Position numbers and translations under genes: made by a program
Notes under the pieces: model-generated
Seen by the model: the letters and a program-made list of their open reading frames with translations, nothing else
What the model was told of the DNA's origin: nothing
Database searches by the model: none
Shown: one piece after another, positions 5,327 to 8,880 of the stretch
Numbering within the stretch: the first letter of the stretch is position 1
Layout of the letters: every line of letters starts with the position of its first letter
Source: Bacteroidales bacterium UBA5537
GTDB lineage: Bacteria > Bacteroidota > Bacteroidia > Bacteroidales > Lentimicrobiaceae
Length of the DNA: 8,880 nucleotides
Direction of reading: 5' to 3'
Assembly: GCA_002426025.1 (NCBI GenBank)
Contig: DINP01000055.1
Location: 1 to 8,880 of the forward strand

Positions 5327-5436
5327 CTTACATCCTCGTATTTGATTTGAAAGGACCAATATCAGGCTCAAAAGGCTTTTTCTACCATGCAAAGGTTGGT
5401 AATACAACGCATCCCCATTCATGGCAATAAGTATCA

Positions 5437-6126
5437 CTAAGAACTGATTGCATCCTGCTCCACCGCTTTCTCATTTCGTTTACCGTGTCGGTCAACAATC
5501 ACGCGCGCCATGGTATAGGCGTCATAAAATTCTGTATCGTTGTTTCTGATAATTTTCATTGCTACATCAATTCTGTCATTCAGCAACTCCCGCAAATTGA
5601 TAATATTTTGAGTTATTTCCTTGTTAATTGCAGAACGGGTTGCAATATTCATCCGTGTTGACGATAGCAGTGCCCTGAATTCTTTAATGCTTTCATCCAG
5701 GGTAGTGGTGGTTATACCGGCTCCCCGGTAATCATCAAGTTCGGCTCCCAGGGCTAAAGCCTCATTAAGCAAAACGCTGGCAAAATCAATCAGTTTGTCG
5801 CCAGATGCATGAAACAGGTCAGCATAATACAAATCAACCCTTGCTTTTAAATCTGGTCTATTCTCCATCGAAGCAAAAAGCAACAATTGATTCTTAATTC
5901 CGTCAGCACAGTTAATAAGCAACAAACGCTTTTGTTGTTTCAACTCTGCATACCCTTTCCCAATTACCAATTGCTGATTTAGTTCATGATTTCTGGCAAT
6001 CAAACCCTTAAGCTCCTCATTAAGCTGAATCCCTTTGGGCACATTGGCCAGATTATCATTGTAATGATGTAGAATATCAGCCACAGCTTCCGCCATGCTT
6101 AGCACATTCTTATAATGGACTCTCAT
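5437..6126 (-). CDS. Helical cytoplasmic protein of unknown function, recurrent Bacteroidota family
   Basis: The protein has 229 residues with no signal peptide, membrane helix or known catalytic motif. It is predicted almost all-helical: amphipathic stretches at about 35-63 (ELKGLIARNHELNQQL), 64-89, 91-127, 143-163 and 166-196. The conserved-looking C-terminal element is FYDAYTMARVIVDRHGKR at 200-217. The layout (helical N-terminus, a middle with a YRGAGITTTTLDES turn, an RMNIATRSAINKE helix, then F-Y-x-x-Y-x-x-A-R-x-I-V-D) matches from memory a family of roughly 200-260-residue Bacteroidota hypothetical proteins, often multi-copy and annotated only as hypothetical. I cannot name it with confidence. 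The start is the first ATG after a stretch with the minus-strand context AACCAAG; a near-consensus promoter lies about 70 bases upstream. The gene stands alone, with AT-rich spacer on both sides, and is divergent from recJ. Its role is unknown. Confidence 0.85.
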   Translation of the reverse strand: MRVHYKNVLSMAEAVADILHHYNDNLANVPKGIQLNEELKGLIARNHELNQQLVIGKGYAELKQQKRLLLINCADGIKNQLLLFASMENRPDLKARVDLYYADLFHASGDKLIDFASVLLNEALALGAELDDYRGAGITTTTLDESIKEFRALLSSTRMNIATRSAINKEITQNIINLRELLNDRIDVAMKIIRNNDTEFYDAYTMARVIVDRHGKRNEKAVEQDAISS

Positions 6127-6180
6127 CTTGGTTAATTTAAATTGAACAATCTGTTGCTCATGGGCGTCCCCTACTTAATC

Positions 6181-6596
6181 GCCTGCATAAAAATACAAAA
6201 CTTCAACGTAATATTATAAATCTTCAATTAAATATCTAATAACGTTTAGATAAAACATAATAACTCCATCAAAAATACATTATACTTAAACACAATACAT
6301 CCAAACATTAAGGTATAATGTCAAAAAGTCAATGTAAATATTACGAACCATAATTTAAAAAAAATAAACTGTAAAATAATTATACCACACTTTATAATTA
6401 AAGGTGTAAATATAAATGTAAAAATAAAAAACCTTAACTTAACTACTATAAACGTAAACCAAAATACTTAATACCTCAATGCAATAATTAAGCACTTTAA
6501 CTAAATATCCGATAACTCAAAAACAAAAAGACTAAACTTCAATAAAATATCATCAAACCTATCCACCCCATACATAAATATATGCTTACCGTCTAT
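6181..6596. other. AT-rich, G-depleted spacer upstream of the 229-residue gene
   Basis: No gene is visible on either strand. By hand count, 6181-6600 holds 23 G and 75 C on the + strand, about 23% G+C with C exceeding G more than threefold, and A also appears in excess. The flanking repeat and recJ do not share this bias. The stretch begins close upstream of 5437-6126 and stops at the 105-bp duplication. A minus-strand TAGGTTTG box (6554-6561) has no matching TTG. Confidence 0.7.
6196..6227 (-). promoter_or_regulatory. Candidate promoter for the 229-residue gene
   Basis: On the minus strand TTG (6225-6227), a 21-base spacer and AAGTTTTG (6196-6203) match TTG-N(17-23)-TAnnTTTG with one mismatch. 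The start codon at 6126 is about 70 bases downstream, a plausible leader length. The assignment is tentative because the region is very AT-rich. Confidence 0.35.
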
Positions 6597-6806
6597 CACA
6601 TTGAACGGCGCAGCCATTGAACCCTTGAACCTTTGAACAAACAACTTTCCTCCCTCCGACCTCATCCTTTAATCACTGTCTTAAATCCTTTCCTACCGAA
6701 GCACATTGAACGGCGCAGCCATTGAACCCTTGAACCTTTGAACAAACAACTTTCTACCCTCCGACCTCATCCTTTTATCACTGGCTTAAATCCTTTTGTA
6801 CCGCAG
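6597..6806. repeat. 105-bp direct duplication with internal TTGAAC repeats
   Basis: Copies 6597-6701 and 6702-6806 abut exactly. The first 53 bases are identical; the remaining 52 differ at seven positions. The conserved half contains four TTGAAC motifs (GAACGGCGCAGCC, then CATTGAACCCTTGAACC and TTTGAAC). A weak third start follows at 6807-6823 (12 of 17 bases match). Such TTGAACCCTTGAAC text is a common Bacteroidota intergenic repeat (from memory). It ends 113 bases before the recJ start; no clear recJ promoter is seen in between. Confidence 0.92.
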
Positions 6807-6919
6807 CTTATGGAATGGCACAGTTGACAAGAATTATTTACATTTTAAAAATCAGTAAATAGTTTTATTTCCAACTCTGCTACATTATCCCTATTTTTAC
6901 CCTTTGAAAAATACTGAGA

Positions 6920-8728
6920 ATGCATAAGCGATGGGTTTTAAAGCCGGAAGGTGATCCTGAAAAGGTTACCTCACTGGCAAAGGTGTTGGGAGTTGTCCCT
7001 GCGTTGGCCGAATTGTTGGCGCAGAGGGATGTTCACACCTATGATGAAGCGCGCGCTTTTTTCAGGCCCGAAATGAGCAACCTGCACGATCCTTTCCTGA
7101 TGAAGGATATGGACAAGGCTGTCGGCAGAATAATCAAGGCAATTGAAAACAAGGAGAAAATACTGGTTTACGGCGATTACGATGTGGATGGCACTACCGC
7201 AGTAGCCCTGGTTTATACTTTCCTTAAAGAGATTGGCCATAATCAGCTCGACTTTTACATACCCGACCGCTATGCCGAAGGGTACGGAATTTCCTTTAAG
7301 AGTGTGGATTTTGCTGCCGATAACGGTTTCGGGCTGGTGATTGCGCTCGATTGTGGTATAAAAGCAATAGAGAAAGTAGCCAAAGGCAGGGAAAAGGGCA
7401 TTGATTATATTATCTGCGACCATCACCGCCCGGGCGATACCTTACCCCAGGCAGTGGCTGTACTTGATGCCAAACGGGCCGACTGCCCTTACCCGTTTAA
7501 AGAACTTTCGGGTTGTGGCGTAGGTTTTAAATTGATACAGGCTTTGGCTGCAACCCGCGATATCCCTTTTTCAACCATCAATAAATATCTCGATCTGGTG
7601 GTGGTAAGTATCGCATCGGATATAGTTCCGATAACCGGCGAAAACCGGATTCTGGCCTATTACGGACTTAAATTGCTGAACCAGTCGCCCAGACCTGGTT
7701 TTGAGGCTATACTGAAATTCTCAAACATTAATCGCAAGCCTGAATTTAGCGAAACCGTTGCCGGGAATGGCTTTTTAAATGGTAATGATGGCGACCCCGA
7801 AGAGTTTATCTTCAGTCGCGAACTATCCATTTCCGACCTGGTTTTTTTGCTGGGCCCCCGTATTAATGCCGCGGGCAGAATTGAAAGCGGCAGAAATTCG
7901 GTCGAACTGCTGATTTGCGAAACCCACGAGAAAGCCGAACAGATTGGTCAGCAGATAAATGATTTCAACACCACCCGCCGCGACCTCGATTCAACTACCA
8001 CCGATATGGCGATGGATGCCATAAAAACATTGCCGAGGCTGCAGAATGCCCGCACAACTGTAGTTTACAACAAGGACTGGCATAAAGGGGTTATCGGTAT
8101 TGTAGCTTCGAGGCTGATCGAGTCGTATTACCGGCCCACGATTGTTCTTACCCAGTCAAACGGCTTAATTACCGGGTCGGCCAGGTCAATCAAAGATTTT
8201 GATATTTATGATGCCATTGATGAATGCAGCGAATTACTTGAACATTTCGGAGGGCATAAATATGCTGCTGGTTTGTCAATGAAACCCGAAAACCTCGAAG
8301 CTTTTATCAGCAAGTTTGAGTCAGTAGCAGAGCGTATGATTACGGAAGATATGTTGACTCCTGAGGTAGAAATTGACCTGGAAATCAACCTCAACGAGAT
8401 TGATCAGAAGTTTATCAGGGTGCTGAAACAATTTGCACCTTTCGGGCCAGGCAATATGTCGCCGGTTTTTAAAACCACCGGTGTAATTGACAACGGCTAT
8501 GGAAGAATTGTTGGCAAAAACCACCTGAAACTCACCATTGGCCATCTTGAGAAAAAATCCGATCCACTGCCGGCCATAGCATTTCAATTAGGAGATCATT
8601 ATCCCTATATCAGCACAGGCAGACCTTTTGATATCTGTTACCACATAGAGGAAAATGAGTGGAACGGCAAAAAAACCGTGCAATTGAATATTAAGGATAT
8701 TAAAATTCCGACTCCGGAAGAGGCTTAA
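6920..8728 (+). CDS. recJ: Single-stranded-DNA-specific exonuclease RecJ
   Basis: This is a complete 602-residue RecJ, the Mn/Mg-dependent 5'-to-3' exonuclease that degrades single-stranded DNA in RecF-pathway recombination, mismatch repair and base excision repair. DHH-domain motifs are all present: YGDYDVDGTTA (84-94, metal ligands D86, D88 and D90), ALDCG (142-146), CDHHRPGD (166-173) and SDIVP (233-237). The DHHA1 part shows GPRINAAGR (312-320), KGVIGIVASRL (389-399), GSARS (419-423) and FGGHKYAAG (443-451). The C-terminal OB-type domain (about 482-597) includes APFGPGNMSPVF. The N-terminal MHKRWVLKPEGD matches the usual RecJ start, supporting the ATG at 6920 although no Shine-Dalgarno is seen. 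Between motif IV and GPRINAAGR there are about 25 more residues than in E. coli RecJ as I remember it (about 271-299, rich in Gly, Asn and acidic residues), a probable surface loop. It is slightly long for the family for this reason. All catalytic residues are intact, so it should be active. Confidence 0.98.
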   Translation: MHKRWVLKPEGDPEKVTSLAKVLGVVPALAELLAQRDVHTYDEARAFFRPEMSNLHDPFLMKDMDKAVGRIIKAIENKEKILVYGDYDVDGTTAVALVYTFLKEIGHNQLDFYIPDRYAEGYGISFKSVDFAADNGFGLVIALDCGIKAIEKVAKGREKGIDYIICDHHRPGDTLPQAVAVLDAKRADCPYPFKELSGCGVGFKLIQALAATRDIPFSTINKYLDLVVVSIASDIVPITGENRILAYYGLKLLNQSPRPGFEAILKFSNINRKPEFSETVAGNGFLNGNDGDPEEFIFSRELSISDLVFLLGPRINAAGRIESGRNSVELLICETHEKAEQIGQQINDFNTTRRDLDSTTTDMAMDAIKTLPRLQNARTTVVYNKDWHKGVIGIVASRLIESYYRPTIVLTQSNGLITGSARSIKDFDIYDAIDECSELLEHFGGHKYAAGLSMKPENLEAFISKFESVAERMITEDMLTPEVEIDLEINLNEIDQKFIRVLKQFAPFGPGNMSPVFKTTGVIDNGYGRIVGKNHLKLTIGHLEKKSDPLPAIAFQLGDHYPYISTGRPFDICYHIEENEWNGKKTVQLNIKDIKIPTPEEA

Positions 8729-8880
8729 GACCTGATTCAAAAACGCATAGAAAATACTGAAATAGAAGCAGATAACTTTGTTTAGAATTCAAAAATATCG
8801 ATGAATGCCTGAATGCTTTTTTCTATGTGATCTACTGTGCCTATTGTGGTTTATAACCAATTTGGATTTCTGGCCGGCAA
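8729..8880. other. Spacer after recJ, no supported gene
   Basis: No gene or strong hairpin is seen after recJ. A + strand TAACTTTG box (8773-8780) matches TAnnTTTG but lacks an upstream TTG at the right distance. On the minus strand, one frame from the window edge reads CRPEIQIGYKPQ and stops at a TAG near 8841; it could be the last codons of a convergent gene, but 12 residues cannot decide this. Confidence 0.4.

Larger units (their letters stand above)
4916..5436. other. AT-rich gene-poor spacer
   Basis: No well-supported gene lies in these 521 bases. They hold a candidate minus-strand promoter (5058-5091), a + strand -7-like box (5159-5166), a possible 6-bp hairpin TTCGGC-TATTCC-GCTGAA near the predicted transcript start, and a doubtful 37-codon + strand ORF (5213-5326). 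A second short open stretch follows in another + strand frame at 5317-5427 without a proper start. Decayed coding DNA is possible, but I recognise no family in it. Confidence 0.5.

Noticed and set aside
6824..6829. TTGACA as a sigma70-type -35 box for recJ
   Set aside because: No suitable -10 follows, Bacteroidota do not use this consensus, and the bases belong to the edge of a TTGAAC repeat remnant.
6971..7426. Minus-strand ORF of 151 codons inside recJ
   Set aside because: It is a shadow of recJ, which has full motif support on the + strand; the antisense product shows no family features.
8841..8880. End of a convergent minus-strand gene at the right edge (CRPEIQIGYKPQ then stop)
   Set aside because: Only 12 residues are visible, one of three equally possible short frames, so it cannot be supported as a gene.

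Overview
The window reads as a piece of a Bacteroidota chromosome. The evidence is two secreted proteins ending in type IX secretion (T9SS) C-terminal sorting domains, promoter-like TAnnTTTG boxes instead of E. coli-type -10 boxes, start codons without clear Shine-Dalgarno sequences, a RecJ of the Bacteroidota type, and intergenic spacers filled with short repeats of the kind common in that phylum. Genus cannot be judged from the sequence alone.

Layout, left to right. Positions 1-435 (+) hold the C-terminal end of an FtsX/MacB-type ABC transporter permease. Positions 436-1151 have no gene. They carry a degenerate tandem array of three units of about 180-195 bp plus a remnant. The first unit is interrupted by two GC-rich palindromes, and the third contains a G-quadruplex-type heptamer track. 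Positions 1152-1970 (+) encode an FRG-domain protein, converging on 2053-2529 (-), a small exported protein of unknown function. Positions 2530-2802 are another repeat block, with 20-bp tandem units, an inverted copy and a perfect 14-bp-stem hairpin. Positions 2803-4416 (-) encode a 537-residue exported protein, probably a seven-bladed beta-propeller with a T9SS tail. Just upstream in transcription order, across a 15-bp-stem hairpin, lies 4478-4915 (-), a 145-residue protein with a T9SS tail but no signal peptide. Positions 4916-5436 are AT-rich spacer with promoter-like boxes and one doubtful mini-ORF. Positions 5437-6126 (-) encode a 229-residue helical protein of unknown function. Positions 6127-6919 are spacer: an AT-rich, strongly G-depleted stretch, then a 105-bp direct duplication. 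Positions 6920-8728 (+) encode a complete RecJ single-strand DNA exonuclease. The last 152 bases show no convincing gene.

The genes do not form one pathway. recJ is housekeeping DNA repair, the permease belongs to an operon cut by the window edge, and the two T9SS genes are probably one secreted-protein locus. The FRG gene, the 229-residue gene and the repeat blocks look like accessory material. I found no CRISPR array, tRNA, rRNA, transposase, integrase or recognisable multi-gene defence system. The most distinctive signal is at 623-685: two related palindromes of 34 and 20 bp sit inside one copy of the tandem repeat. Removing them restores exactly the 179-bp length and local sequence of the neighbouring copy, which points to precise insertion of a small palindromic element.
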